A DNA stretch of 64,000 nucleotides from Thermanaeromonas toyohensis ToBE. GTDB taxonomy: Bacteria; Bacillota; DSM-521; Neomoorellales; Neomoorellaceae. The position numbers and the translations under genes were made by a program. Positions 51,413 through 60,994 of the stretch are shown in pieces (position 1 is the stretch's first letter; every line of letters begins with the position of its first letter). Location: assembly GCF_900176005.1 (NCBI RefSeq), contig NZ_LT838272.1, forward strand, positions 578,501 to 642,500. The letters run 5' to 3'. A model generated the notes under the pieces. That model was not told the origin of the DNA and made no database searches. It saw only the letters and a program-made list of their open reading frames with translations.

Positions 51413-52417
51413 ATGAAGGTTACTATTAAAGAAATTGCTAAGAGGAGTGGGGTTTCCCGATCGACTGTTTCGCGAGTCATTTCTAATCACCCTAATGTAG
51501 ATGAGGAAACGAGACAAAAAGTAAAAAAAGTTATGGAAGAGTTAAATTACCGTCCCAGCCGGTTAGCACAAGGGTTAGTAAAAGGGAAAATAAACGTTGT
51601 AGGCCTAATAATTGGCGATATTCGTAATCCATTTTATTCTGAGCTTACCCGGGCAATAGAGGATATACTTAACGCTGAAGGATACATGGTGGTGTTGTGC
51701 GATAGCGATTATAATCCTCAGAAAGAAGAATTGTACTTGCGAACGGCTGAGGAATTAGGCTTTGCGGGAGTTATCATGACTTCTGCTATGGAAACAAAGG
51801 AATTACTACAGACCCTTCAAAGCCTTAGCTGTCCGGTAGTGTTGCTAAACCGTTATTTGCGAGCTTTTGAGACGGATGTCGTATCTTTTGATAATTATAA
51901 TGGTGGATATATTGCGGCTGAACATCTAATTAAACTTGGGCACCGAAGAATTGCTATTTTAGCTGGACCCAATAATTCCACATCCAGTAAAGATCGTCTG
52001 AGGGGGTACAGTGATGCTTTGAGGGATTACGGACTTGAATATAAAGAAGAGGAAGTTACTTACGGTGATTTGCGTTGGGCAACTGGTTATGAATTCGGGC
52101 TTCACCTATTGAGACGACAAGAAAGGCCTACTGCTGTTTTTGCCGGGAACGATCTCATGGCTTTGGGTATAATTCAGGCTTATTTGGACAATGGGCTTAA
52201 GGTACCGGATGACCTTAGTGTGGTCGGGTTTGATGATATTCCAGCAGCGTATATGGGTGCAGTAAAGTTAACCACTGTGAGGCAGCCTCAATACGAAATG
52301 GGTGTAGAAGCGGCAAAACTAATGTTAGAGCGCATTAAAGGGATACCACATGCTCCGAAACGTATAATTTTTGATGCTAAGTTGGTAATTAGGGAAAGCA
52401 CAAAACCTATTATATAA
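51413..52417 (+). CDS. LacI-family transcriptional regulator
   Basis: 334 residues. N-terminal helix-turn-helix TIKEIAKRSGVSRSTVSRVISNH, hinge RPSRLAQGL, then a periplasmic-binding-protein-like ligand domain (VVGLIIGDIRNPFYSEL, HRRIAILAGP, AVFAGNDLMALG, SVVGFDD). ATG 51413 has a poor ribosome-binding site. It probably regulates the thiolase/aconitase X operon and perhaps the Liv transporter, through ACCGGT-centred operators. Confidence 0.88.
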   Translation: MKVTIKEIAKRSGVSRSTVSRVISNHPNVDEETRQKVKKVMEELNYRPSRLAQGLVKGKINVVGLIIGDIRNPFYSELTRAIEDILNAEGYMVVLCDSDYNPQKEELYLRTAEELGFAGVIMTSAMETKELLQTLQSLSCPVVLLNRYLRAFETDVVSFDNYNGGYIAAEHLIKLGHRRIAILAGPNNSTSSKDRLRGYSDALRDYGLEYKEEEVTYGDLRWATGYEFGLHLLRRQERPTAVFAGNDLMALGIIQAYLDNGLKVPDDLSVVGFDDIPAAYMGAVKLTTVRQPQYEMGVEAAKLMLERIKGIPHAPKRIIFDAKLVIRESTKPII

Positions 52418-52467
52418 TCCTTTTTAGGGTTATATAAAGAGTAGGTATCGCACTGACCCTCGAAACG

Positions 52468-52487
52468 CAAATAATATTATTTTGCCT
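52468..52487 (+). other. AT-rich palindrome in the lacI-thiolase gap
   Basis: AAATAATATTATTT is a perfect palindrome flanked by GC and GC (GCAAAT...TTTTGC). It may be the lacI terminator or a second regulator site. Confidence 0.3.
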
Positions 52488-52520
52488 ACGAGCTAATCAA
52501 ACCCAAAGTAGCTACTTTAA

Positions 52521-52534
52521 TGGTACCGGTACCA
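52521..52534 (+). promoter_or_regulatory. Perfect LacI-type operator TGGTACCGGTACCA
   Basis: A 14-bp perfect palindrome with central CCGG, 27 bp ahead of the thiolase start and just downstream of the lacI gene. The position would block transcription of the operon when bound. Confidence 0.6.
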
Positions 52535-52561
52535 ATATAAACTTTAAGGGAGAGAAAGGCT

Positions 52562-53743
52562 ATGACTTCTAAAGAAGTTGTTATTGTAAGCGGGGTAAGG
52601 ACACCTATAGGGACTATGGGAGGAAGCCTAAAAGACGTACATCCAACTGATTTAGGTGCTATGGTAATTAGAGAAGCTATCCGCCGGGCTCAAATTGAGG
52701 ACCATTTAGTAGATGAAGTTATAGTAGGCAATGTAGGGCAGATAGCCGAGAATGGCTTTATTGCTCGTGTGTGTTCCTTGAAGGCTGGTCTACCGTTAGA
52801 GACTACGGCTTATTCTGTTAACCGTCAGTGCGGCTCAGGGTTGCAGGCGATTAATTCAGCCGTACAGGCTATTCAAACAGGCGAGGCTGATGTAGTTGTA
52901 GCCTGCGGTACGGAAAACATGAACCAATTACCCTATTATGTTCGGAATGCCCGTTTCGGTTATCGTTTTGGCCACGGGCAACTTGAAGATGGTTTGCTAA
53001 CTATATTGACCTGGCCGCTAGGGCCCTATCCTAATGGTATTACGGCAGAAAATGTGGCGGAACGTTTCCATATTAGCCGTGAAGAACAGGATGAATTTGC
53101 GTTACAGAGTCAACGAAAGGCCGAAGCCGCAATTAAAGCAGGAAAGTTTGTCGAGGAGATTTTACCTGTACAAGTTACCATTGGTAAAGAAACCAAGCTT
53201 TTCAGTCAAGATGAACATCCTCGCTTTGGTATAACGCTAGAGCGGTTAAGCCAACTAAAACCGGCATTTAAAGAGGGTGGTACAGTTACTGCAGGCAATT
53301 CTTCCGGTATCAACGATGGTGCTGCGGCAGTAGTCATTATGTCGCATGAAAAAGCGAAGCAATTAGGGATCAAACCTATTTTAGCCATTAGAAGCCAGGC
53401 GGTAGTAGGTATTGATCCTGATATCATGGGTGTTGCCCCGGCACCGGCAACGAAAAAGGCGGTTTCTAAAGCGGGTTTAAGCCTGGATGATATAGACTTA
53501 TTTGAAATAAATGAGGCTTTTGCTTCTCAGGCTATAGCCGTAATCCGCGAACTTGGTGTCCCACCAGAAAAAGTAAACGTTAATGGTGGAGCTATTGCTT
53601 TAGGGCATCCTATAGGAGCTACAGGGGTGATTTTGACTGTAAAGCTAATGTATGAGATGCAGCGTCGTGGCAGCCGTTATGGCGTTGTTACCATGTGCAT
53701 AGGAGGGGGGCAGGGCATAGCTACAGTATTTGAAAGGCTCTAA
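52562..53743 (+). CDS. Thiolase (acetyl-CoA C-acyltransferase family)
   Basis: 393 residues. Nucleophile Cys90 in SVNRQCGSGLQ, NEAFASQ, GHPIGATG with the catalytic histidine, and CIGGGQG with the second cysteine. All active-site parts of a thiolase are present. It would split a 3-ketoacyl-CoA into acetyl-CoA and a shorter acyl-CoA, or condense two acyl-CoAs. First gene of the LacI-controlled operon; ATG follows AAGGGAGAGAAAGG. Confidence 0.9.
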   Translation: MTSKEVVIVSGVRTPIGTMGGSLKDVHPTDLGAMVIREAIRRAQIEDHLVDEVIVGNVGQIAENGFIARVCSLKAGLPLETTAYSVNRQCGSGLQAINSAVQAIQTGEADVVVACGTENMNQLPYYVRNARFGYRFGHGQLEDGLLTILTWPLGPYPNGITAENVAERFHISREEQDEFALQSQRKAEAAIKAGKFVEEILPVQVTIGKETKLFSQDEHPRFGITLERLSQLKPAFKEGGTVTAGNSSGINDGAAAVVIMSHEKAKQLGIKPILAIRSQAVVGIDPDIMGVAPAPATKKAVSKAGLSLDDIDLFEINEAFASQAIAVIRELGVPPEKVNVNGGAIALGHPIGATGVILTVKLMYEMQRRGSRYGVVTMCIGGGQGIATVFERL

Positions 53744-53770
53744 CAGTCAAAGAAATTGGGGGTAATTAAG

Positions 53771-55348
53771 ATGAAAGCCAAATTTCTTAGCGCTAAAGAG
53801 GCTGTATCGCTAATAAAAGATGGGGCTACGGTTGCCACAGTTGGTATGACTTTAGTGGGTATGGCCGAAGCTATATTGAAAGCCATTGAGAAGAGCTTTT
53901 TGGAGACTGGGAGACCCCGTGATTTAACCCTTGTCCATTCAGCAGGGCAAAGTGATGGGGAATTGGGGATCCAACATTTAGCGCATGAAGGTTTAGTCAA
54001 ACGCATTATAGGTTCCCATTGGGGGCTTGCACCTCGATGGATGGAGATGATAACCAACAATAAAGTAGAAGCGTATTGCTTACCTCAAGGGCAAATTGCT
54101 CAGTTATACCGCTCTATGGCTTGTGGTCTGCCTGGAAAGATGTCTAAGGTGGGGTTAGGTACCTTCATTGATCCGCGCATAGAAGGGGGGAAAATGAATA
54201 GACGGACGCAAAGTTTGCCTTCTTTGGTCGAAGTGATGAACTACCAGGGAGAAGAATATCTCTTTTATAAAGCTATTCCTTTAGATGTAGTAATCATTCG
54301 TGGTACTACTGCAGATGAAATGGGGAACATAACTACTGAAGAAGAACCCATGAAGTTAGAGCTTTTAAGTGCAGCCTTGGCTGCTAAACGTTTTGGAGGT
54401 ATTGTCTTAGCTCAGGTTAAACAAGTTGCCCAGAAGGGGACACTCCATCCCAAGGAGGTAGTAGTGCCCGGCGTCTTTGTTGATGCTATTGTGGTAGCAG
54501 AAAACCCGGAAGTAGATCACAGGCAAACTTCATCTTGGGTTTTTGACCCAGCTTATTGCGGTGACTTAAGAGTCCCTCAGACAGCCTTGGAGCCGCTTCC
54601 TTTATCCATCCGCAAGGTCATCGGTCGGCGGGCTATGCTTGAGTTATATCCGGGAGCTATAATCAACCTAGGGATCGGTATCCCCAATGATGTAATTGGC
54701 TATATCGCTGCTGAGGAAGGAATTTCAGAAGATATTATGATTACCGTGGAATCGGGTATTTATGGAGGCGTCCCGGCGGGCGGGATAGATTTTGGTATCG
54801 CTAAGAATACTTGGGCTTTAATAGAACATACCAACCAATTCGATTTTTATAACGGTGCCGGTGTAGATTTTGCCTTTATGGGTGCAGGAGAAATAGATTC
54901 GGAAGGGAATGTAAATGCTACTAAATTTGGAGATCGGGCCACGGGATGCGGTGGCTTCATCGATATTACTCAATTTGCAAAACACGTGGTTTTTTGTTCT
55001 ACATTCACTGCGCAAGGATTGCAGGTAGATTTTTCTGAAGGTAAGGTGCGAATATTACAAGAGGGGAAAATCAAGAAATTGGTCAATAGAGTGCAACAGA
55101 TTTCGTTTAATGGTATGCTCGCAAGAAGAAAGGGACAAAAAGTACATTTCGTTACGGAAAGAGCCGTATTTGAATTACAACAGGAAGGCCTAGTATTAGT
55201 AGAGATTGCCCCGGGTATTGATTTACAACGTGATATTCTGGATCAGATGGAATTTAAACCCAAAATTGCTCCCAACTTAAAGATAATTGATCCAGCTATT
55301 TATCAAGAGGGACCCTTTGGGTTGAAGCGCTTATTGGAAGCTAAATAG
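53771..55348 (+). CDS. Acyl-CoA:carboxylate CoA-transferase (propionate CoA-transferase type)
   Basis: 525 residues from ATG 53771, 8 bases after TTGGGGGT; a TTG five codons earlier covers that site. Both CoA-transferase halves are fused: alpha part up to about residue 270 and beta part with INLGIGIPND and the catalytic glutamate in TVESGIYGGVPAGG. It activates an acid by moving CoA from acetyl-CoA or similar. It sits 27 bp after thiolase and 13 bp before the reductase gene, so a keto- or hydroxy-acid activated here could feed thiolase. Confidence 0.85.
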   Translation: MKAKFLSAKEAVSLIKDGATVATVGMTLVGMAEAILKAIEKSFLETGRPRDLTLVHSAGQSDGELGIQHLAHEGLVKRIIGSHWGLAPRWMEMITNNKVEAYCLPQGQIAQLYRSMACGLPGKMSKVGLGTFIDPRIEGGKMNRRTQSLPSLVEVMNYQGEEYLFYKAIPLDVVIIRGTTADEMGNITTEEEPMKLELLSAALAAKRFGGIVLAQVKQVAQKGTLHPKEVVVPGVFVDAIVVAENPEVDHRQTSSWVFDPAYCGDLRVPQTALEPLPLSIRKVIGRRAMLELYPGAIINLGIGIPNDVIGYIAAEEGISEDIMITVESGIYGGVPAGGIDFGIAKNTWALIEHTNQFDFYNGAGVDFAFMGAGEIDSEGNVNATKFGDRATGCGGFIDITQFAKHVVFCSTFTAQGLQVDFSEGKVRILQEGKIKKLVNRVQQISFNGMLARRKGQKVHFVTERAVFELQQEGLVLVEIAPGIDLQRDILDQMEFKPKIAPNLKIIDPAIYQEGPFGLKRLLEAK

Positions 55349-55361
55349 AGGGGGTTCTTAA

Positions 55362-56099
55362 ATGCGTTTGAGAGATAAGGTGGCTATTATTACCGGCGCT
55401 GGACGGGGGATTGGCCGAGCGATCGCCCTTAAGCTGGCTCAAGAAGGAGCTAAAGTAGTGGTTAGCGATATTATTATAGAAAATGCTCAAGCTGTCGCCG
55501 AGGAGATTAAAAAAGCAGGGGGGACCGCTCTGGCGATAAAAACTAATATTGCTGTACGGGAGGAGGTGGAACAGCTCTTCACGGAGGCCATCAATCACTT
55601 TGGGAAGATAGATATCCTTGTTAACAATGCTGGCATTAACCGTGATGCTATGTTGCACAAAATGACAGATGAACAATGGGATGAAGTCATTGCTGTAAAC
55701 CTGACGGGTACTTTTTATTGTACCCGCCAGGCGGCTATTTATATGCGAGAACGAGGTTATGGTCGCATCATTAACATCGCTTCTGCCAGTTGGTTGGGCA
55801 ATATAGGCCAGGCCAATTATGCGGCTTCTAAAGCAGGAGTTGTAGGACTAACTAAAACAGCTGCAAGAGAACTTGCCAAAAAAGGTATTACTGTTAATGC
55901 CATTTGCCCGGGGTTCATCGATACTGATATGACTAGAGGGGTGCCCCCAAAAGTCTGGGATCTCATGATTAGTAAAATTCCTATGGGACGTGTGGGACAA
56001 CCGGAAGATGTGGCAAATTTAGTGGCTTTTCTGGCTTCTGACGAGGCCAGTTATATAACGGGTGAGGTTATAAATGTCGGCGGTGGCATGGTTTTATGA
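55362..56099 (+). CDS. Short-chain dehydrogenase/reductase (FabG-like)
   Basis: 245 residues. Cofactor loop TGAGRGIG (11-18), NNAG (88-91), active-site serine near 141-143, Tyr153 and Lys157 in YAASK. Classical SDR oxidising a 3-hydroxyacyl or hydroxy-acid group, or reducing a keto group. Similar to 3-oxoacyl-ACP reductase and acetoacetyl-CoA reductase, but here in a catabolic operon. GAGGGGG precedes ATG 55362. Confidence 0.88.
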   Translation: MRLRDKVAIITGAGRGIGRAIALKLAQEGAKVVVSDIIIENAQAVAEEIKKAGGTALAIKTNIAVREEVEQLFTEAINHFGKIDILVNNAGINRDAMLHKMTDEQWDEVIAVNLTGTFYCTRQAAIYMRERGYGRIINIASASWLGNIGQANYAASKAGVVGLTKTAARELAKKGITVNAICPGFIDTDMTRGVPPKVWDLMISKIPMGRVGQPEDVANLVAFLASDEASYITGEVINVGGGMVL

Positions 56100-56136
56100 C
56101 GCGCTTTAAAAACTTAAAGACAAAGGGAGGAGGAGT

Positions 56137-57393
56137 ATGTATCTAACAGACGAAGAAAAAGCGATGCTTGACGGTAACGAAGGGGAAGCAGTTAAATTGG
56201 CAATGGAAATATTAGTTACAGCGGGTGAAAGCTTAGGCGCTCAACGCCTAATACCCGTAAGCAGTGCTCACATTGTTTTGGCTATGTATAAAAGTATATA
56301 TGATGCCGGGGTTGAAGTGTGTGAGAAGTTTGCAGCTCTAGGTGGCAAGTTTAAGATACCAACAACTTTAGATCCTTGTGGGATGGATACAGAAAACTGG
56401 GAGGAATTTAAAACTCCCCATGAGTACGCTAGCAAGCAGATAAGAGTAATGAAGGCTTATAAGGAAATGGGAGCTATACCGGTGTGGACCTGTACTCCTT
56501 ATTTTACAGGTAATTTACCTCGTTTCGGTGAACATGTGGCGTGGACTGAATCATCTGCAGTAGCATTTATAAATTCAGTATTAGGAGCTCGTTCAAACAG
56601 GGAGACGGCAGTGCTAGATATTTGCGCCGGTCTTACTGGGCGAGTACCGGAACATGGTCTGCATCTTGATGAGAATCGGAAAGGGGAGGTTTTAATACAC
56701 CTCCAACTAGGTAATCGAGCGTTGGCTAGCTGGGAATACCCGGTTTTAGGCTACTACCTGGGCAAGACCCTTGGAAGCCAGATAGGTGTCGTTGAAGGGA
56801 TGAAAGGCCATCCTTCAAATGATGATTTAAAAGCCATGATGGCTGCTGCTGCAGCCTCGGGTTCCTTAGCTCTAATTCATATAGTTGGGATAACTCCTGA
56901 GGCTCCAACTACCAAGATTGCCTTCGGGGGCCGCCCTATTTCAAGTGAGTTGGAAGTAACAGAAGATATTTTGGCTAAGACAAGAGAAGAAATGTGTACA
57001 AAGGATACTGGTAATATTGACTTGGTAGCAGTTGGTTGTCCCCATTATAGTATTGGCGAAATTGAACGTGTGGTAAGGCTACTTCATGGACGTCGCATTC
57101 ATCCTAACACCGAATTTTGGGTTTATACCAATAAGAACACAGCTGTGATGGCCGAAAGAATGGGATTCCGTCAAGCATTAAAAGAATCGGGAGTTCGTCT
57201 AGTATTGGAAACGTGTATGCTGATTTCGCCGATTGAAACATGGGGTTTTAAAACTATTATGACAGATTCAGGTAAGTGCGCTTATTATGCACCTATGCAG
57301 TGCAAGGCAGACGTAATCTTTGGTAGTATAGAAGAGTGTGTCGAAAGTGCTGTCTCTGGCCGATTGTTAAGGGAAGGGGGCAAAAGACTTTGA
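56137..57393 (+). CDS. Aconitase X, large catalytic subunit
   Basis: 418 residues of the AcnX (DUF521) family: MYLTDEEKAMLDG at the start, GAQRLIPVSSAHI, PTTLDPCGMD, ESSAVAFINSVLGARSNRE, and late cysteines in ETCMLISP and SGKCAYYAPMQC that bind the iron-sulfur cluster. Known members dehydrate cis-3-hydroxy-L-proline, or mevalonate 5-phosphate in archaea. GGGAGGAGG precedes the ATG. As the two subunits are separate this is the two-chain type. Which hydroxy acid it dehydrates here is not evident. Confidence 0.88.
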   Translation: MYLTDEEKAMLDGNEGEAVKLAMEILVTAGESLGAQRLIPVSSAHIVLAMYKSIYDAGVEVCEKFAALGGKFKIPTTLDPCGMDTENWEEFKTPHEYASKQIRVMKAYKEMGAIPVWTCTPYFTGNLPRFGEHVAWTESSAVAFINSVLGARSNRETAVLDICAGLTGRVPEHGLHLDENRKGEVLIHLQLGNRALASWEYPVLGYYLGKTLGSQIGVVEGMKGHPSNDDLKAMMAAAAASGSLALIHIVGITPEAPTTKIAFGGRPISSELEVTEDILAKTREEMCTKDTGNIDLVAVGCPHYSIGEIERVVRLLHGRRIHPNTEFWVYTNKNTAVMAERMGFRQALKESGVRLVLETCMLISPIETWGFKTIMTDSGKCAYYAPMQCKADVIFGSIEECVESAVSGRLLREGGKRL

Positions 57394-57827
57394 GAATATT
57401 ATATGGTAGAGGTATCACTAAGGGTTGTAGCAGGGGAGAAGCCATTGTCACTAGGCAGCCGTTTGGTTTTTGGGGTGGTGTTGACCCTAAGACGGGATTC
57501 ATTATCGATAAAAGGCATGAATTATATGGTCAAAATGTGAAAGGAAAAGTTTTTGTTTTCCCTGAGGGTCGAGGTTCAACTGTTGGTGCAGCAGTAATAC
57601 TAGAGCTAGTGAGGTGTGGTAATGCTCCGGCGGCTATAGTTAACCGAAAGACGGAGACTATTTTAGCAGTTGGTGGCGTGTTAGCGGAGAAGTTTTATAA
57701 TACGAGTATCCCCATTGTTGATAGCTTAAATGAAGATCCTACTGTAGTAATTAAAACGGGAGACATAGTTGAGGTGAATGGAATAACCGGTGAAGTAAAA
57801 ATTAAATCACACTCGGCGGGACTGTAA
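57390..57827 (+). CDS. Aconitase X, small swivel subunit
   Basis: 145 residues from TTG 57390, overlapping the large-subunit stop (TTGA), with GGAAGGGGG 8 bases upstream; a longer frame upstream lies inside the large-subunit gene and has no ribosome-binding site. DUF126 swivel text: GRGITKGCSRGEAIV, GGVDPKTGFIID, VFPEGRGSTVGA with its conserved serine, and NAPAAIVNRKTE. Works with the large subunit as one enzyme. Confidence 0.87.
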   Translation: MRILYGRGITKGCSRGEAIVTRQPFGFWGGVDPKTGFIIDKRHELYGQNVKGKVFVFPEGRGSTVGAAVILELVRCGNAPAAIVNRKTETILAVGGVLAEKFYNTSIPIVDSLNEDPTVVIKTGDIVEVNGITGEVKIKSHSAGL

Positions 57828-58765
57828 ATCGGATAGCAGCCAAATAGTACCTATAACGTATCGGAAGGATAATGACAACAAAATTGGGGGGTCGGCGAAG
57901 AAGATGATGCTGGCTACCCCGTGTCGGACCCCAATATAAAGTAGCTAGTACAGTGAAGTGACAGGGGATGGATTTGCAACTCTTCTAAAGGGTTTCTCGA
58001 AATTGGCGGCAAAACTTCAGAGTAGTCTGGCTTCGGAGTTAAGGATTAGTGTTCCTAAAACAACACCAGCTGGCGCGGTGCTTGTTAACCTTTCCTTAAC
58101 CCCAACCTCTAAGGTGGGAGAAATCGTTGACGGGCCTTGGACGAAGAAGATCTATACAATGTAGGAGACGAGCGGATACAAGATGACCTTGGCCTGGATA
58201 TCCTCTAGATAGGTGCCAGTAGGATCTGGCGGGAGCTCAGTGCGAACATGACGGATTGTTTACGAAAGCGTGAGCGCGCTTTACAACATTGAAGAGGCCT
58301 TGTGATTGCGGGCATGTCAGGTAAATCACGGGACGACAAAACAGGAGGTGGGGAGCAGATTTAACAACCGGACTGTGGCTAGGATGGCGGAGAGGGACAA
58401 CAGGCTGCATGGGGCAGAAACAAATGGCGAATAGGGGGCCTGGCGCCGGGGAATTGCTCTGAAAGGAGAGTGAGAACAACAAGGTAGGGGTAAAGTACTA
58501 TCTCAACCAAGGAGTGGAAATGGTGGCAGGCTGATTTTGGTGGCGTTTCAAAGAGTCGGGAAGGTGGAAGATGGAGTTTGTCAACGGTTACAAGGAGATC
58601 TGTTTATTCTCTATGCAAATAACAACTTAGATGGCTATTGTAGCGGCTAACCAGTTTGCATGCTTTCTGGGGAGGGGGGAGATAAGAGGTTATTTTTGAA
58701 GGACGGGCATAGATACTATTGGTGGTTCCGAGAAACTACATGAAAAATATGAGGGGGGAAGAATA
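57828..58765. other. 938-bp stretch with no recognised gene
   Basis: Short open stretches (for example 57958-58164) show no family resemblance, and stop codons occur in all frames. It is less AT-rich than the other intergenic regions here and contains short inverted repeats such as GGGGTC...GACCCC near 57887-57937 and GCCAG...CTGGC near 58213. A decayed mobile element is the likeliest origin, but I could not align it to a family. The livK promoter must lie at its right end. Confidence 0.5.
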
Positions 58766-59923
58766 ATGAAAGCTAGACAATGGAAAGTGGTTACCATCCT
58801 GGGATTGTTAATGTTAATACTGTTGCTCTCAGTCGGTTGTGGGAAAAAAGAAGGTACCACAATTAAAATTGGACAGATTATTACTTCCTTGACAGGCGAG
58901 GCAGCAATGTACGGCCATTACCAAAAGAATGCTGCGCAAATGGCTGCCGATGAGATAAATGCAGCAGGCGGAGTTAACGGAAAAAAAATAGAAATTATTG
59001 CTTTGGACGATCAGGCGAAGCCTAATGTGGCCTTGAATGCGATGCAAAAATTAATAAGTGAAGTTAAGCCTGTAGCGGTCTTGGGACCTGACTGGAGTGG
59101 TAACACTTTAGCAGCTGCCCCTGTCGCTCAGCAGAATAGGGTGCCGCAAATTACCAGTAGCAAAAGTTGGAAAATAACCCACCAAGGAAATCCGTATATT
59201 TTCAGGGTTGTGGCATTGGGTCCATTTGTGGCTGAAGCGCTAGTAAATTACGCTTACCAGCAAGGGTATCGTAAAATGGCTATTCTGTACACTAATAGTG
59301 AGTATGGTGTTAGCGGTGGCGAGGGTGCCAAAGCAGCTCTAGAAAAATTGGGGTTAAAACCAGTGGCATATGAAACCTATAATGTTGGAGATAATGATTT
59401 CACAGCTCAGCTAATGCGTATTAAAAATTCTGGGGCTGAAGTGGTTATTGATTATTCCATCCAAATTGAGGGAGCAAAATCGTTCCGGCAAATGAGGGAA
59501 ATGGGAATTAACATCCCGGTTTACGGAGGGGATGCTTTTATAACACCAGAATTCGCGGAGTTAGTTGGTCCCGAAAAGATGGAGGGTATTATTGCTGGGT
59601 CCGCGTTCATTCCATCATGTCCCGAGCCGGCTGTGCAAGAGTTTGTCAGAAAGTATAAGGAAAAATATGGGGTTATCCCAGATGATCATGCTGCCCCTTA
59701 CTATGACGCAGTGAAGATTTTGGCGCAGGTCATCGCTAAGGTGGGCACGGATCGTGAAAAAATAGCCGAAGAACTGAGGAATCTAAAAGGATTCCAGGGT
59801 GTTCAAGGTGACTATACTGCGGATAAATGGGGCAATTTAATTCATAGTGTAATGCTGGCAAGGTATACCAACGGGCAATGGCAGTATTTAACAACAATCA
59901 AGAATCTCACTGACCACGAATAA
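58766..59923 (+). CDS. livK: Branched-chain-type ABC transporter substrate-binding lipoprotein
   Basis: 385 residues. Signal peptide with lipobox SVGC (Cys25), then KIGQIITSLTGEAAMYGHYQKNAAQMAADEINAAGG, the standard start of the LivK/amide-binding family, and Rossmann-like IIALDDQAKPN. It binds a small amino-acid-like or carboxylate ligand outside the membrane. GGGGGGAAG precedes ATG 58766. Coupled with the permeases and ATPases below; the ligand may be the substrate of the thiolase/aconitase X pathway. Confidence 0.9.
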   Translation: MKARQWKVVTILGLLMLILLLSVGCGKKEGTTIKIGQIITSLTGEAAMYGHYQKNAAQMAADEINAAGGVNGKKIEIIALDDQAKPNVALNAMQKLISEVKPVAVLGPDWSGNTLAAAPVAQQNRVPQITSSKSWKITHQGNPYIFRVVALGPFVAEALVNYAYQQGYRKMAILYTNSEYGVSGGEGAKAALEKLGLKPVAYETYNVGDNDFTAQLMRIKNSGAEVVIDYSIQIEGAKSFRQMREMGINIPVYGGDAFITPEFAELVGPEKMEGIIAGSAFIPSCPEPAVQEFVRKYKEKYGVIPDDHAAPYYDAVKILAQVIAKVGTDREKIAEELRNLKGFQGVQGDYTADKWGNLIHSVMLARYTNGQWQYLTTIKNLTDHE

Positions 59924-59948
59924 AGTTGGTCGTGGAATTCAGTAAAAG

Positions 59949-60010
59949 TGGGCGTAGGTATAAACGTCTTAGATATAATAATATCAATAACGACGGAATA
60001 CCTACGCCCA
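59949..60010 (+). other. Long-loop inverted repeat between livK and livH
   Basis: TGGGCGTAGGTAT (59949-59961) and its exact complement (59998-60010): 13 perfect base pairs with a 36-nt AT-rich loop that can itself add CGTC/GACG. No T-run. Probably shields or attenuates the livK message. Confidence 0.65.
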
Positions 60011-60090
60011 GATATAGAAGAGTATGTATACGTGAATTTAAGACCTTAAGTGTTAAATCTGGACTCAATTGTGGCTGGGAGGTCTGTTGA

Positions 60091-60972
60091 GTGGATTGGG
60101 TAATCCAGGTGTTGGCTGGAGGAATGGCAATAGGACTGTTGTATTCTTTACCTGCATTGGCTATTGTTTTGCTTTGGAACACGGCCGGTTTTTTTAATTT
60201 AGCTCAGGGTGATTTTATGGCTCTGTCAGCCTATTGCCTCTTGTTATTCTATATGACCCTAAGATTGCCGTTTATAATATCTGCACTTTTTACAATACTG
60301 GTTTTGGCTATAGTGGGCTTTGTGGTCGATAAGATTTTGTTTTATCCCTTGCGCAAATTCCGTGCACAAGAATTATTGACGTTAATTGCTACGGTAGGTT
60401 TATCAGTTTTTATGAAGAATCTTATCAGAGCAACATGGGGGACAAAACCATTATCCATTACTAACGTTTTTGGTACTAATCCTTTAAAAATCATGGGAGC
60501 TTACATTATGCCCCATGTGCTTTGGATTATGGGTGTATCTATACTCCTTATTATTGTCTTATATTATTTGTCCCAAAAGTCATTACTTGGCATTGCGATG
60601 CGAGCTGCAGCTGAAGATAAGGAAGCTGCTCAGCTTATGGGAATCAAAGTAAATACAATGATTGGTCTGTCTTTTGCGATTAGCCTGGCGATCACAGCAG
60701 TCGCCGGTATTCTCAGTTCACCGATATTATATCTGGTTCCAGAGATGGGTGATTCGATTGGACTTAAAGCGTTTGCTGCTACAGTAATAGGAGGTTTTGG
60801 GAACCCAGCAGGTGCGGTTTTTGGTGGAGTGATTCTTGGCCTTGTGGAAACCCTTGTTGGCATGTTTCTTACGAGTAGCTATAAAAATGCAATTACGTTT
60901 GCTGTTTTGATCGGTTTTCTGTTGTTTAAGCCTGACGGGTTGTTCGCCCTGAGAACATCAGAAAAGGTTTAG
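60091..60972 (+). CDS. livH: Branched-chain-type ABC permease, LivH
   Basis: 293 residues from GTG 60091, with GGGAGG about 10 bases ahead. About eight membrane segments; GGMAIGLLYSLPALAIVLLWNTAG, the AEDKEAAQLMGI cytoplasmic loop and FGNPAGAVFGG match LivH. Forms the membrane channel with LivM. Confidence 0.88.
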   Translation: MDWVIQVLAGGMAIGLLYSLPALAIVLLWNTAGFFNLAQGDFMALSAYCLLLFYMTLRLPFIISALFTILVLAIVGFVVDKILFYPLRKFRAQELLTLIATVGLSVFMKNLIRATWGTKPLSITNVFGTNPLKIMGAYIMPHVLWIMGVSILLIIVLYYLSQKSLLGIAMRAAAEDKEAAQLMGIKVNTMIGLSFAISLAITAVAGILSSPILYLVPEMGDSIGLKAFAATVIGGFGNPAGAVFGGVILGLVETLVGMFLTSSYKNAITFAVLIGFLLFKPDGLFALRTSEKV

Positions 60973-60994
60973 AGAAAAGATTTAGGTGGTGTCT

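Noticed and set aside
57958-58164. Open frame of 68 codons in the gap before livK
   Set aside because: No ribosome-binding site, no recognisable family, short; treated as part of the unexplained gap.
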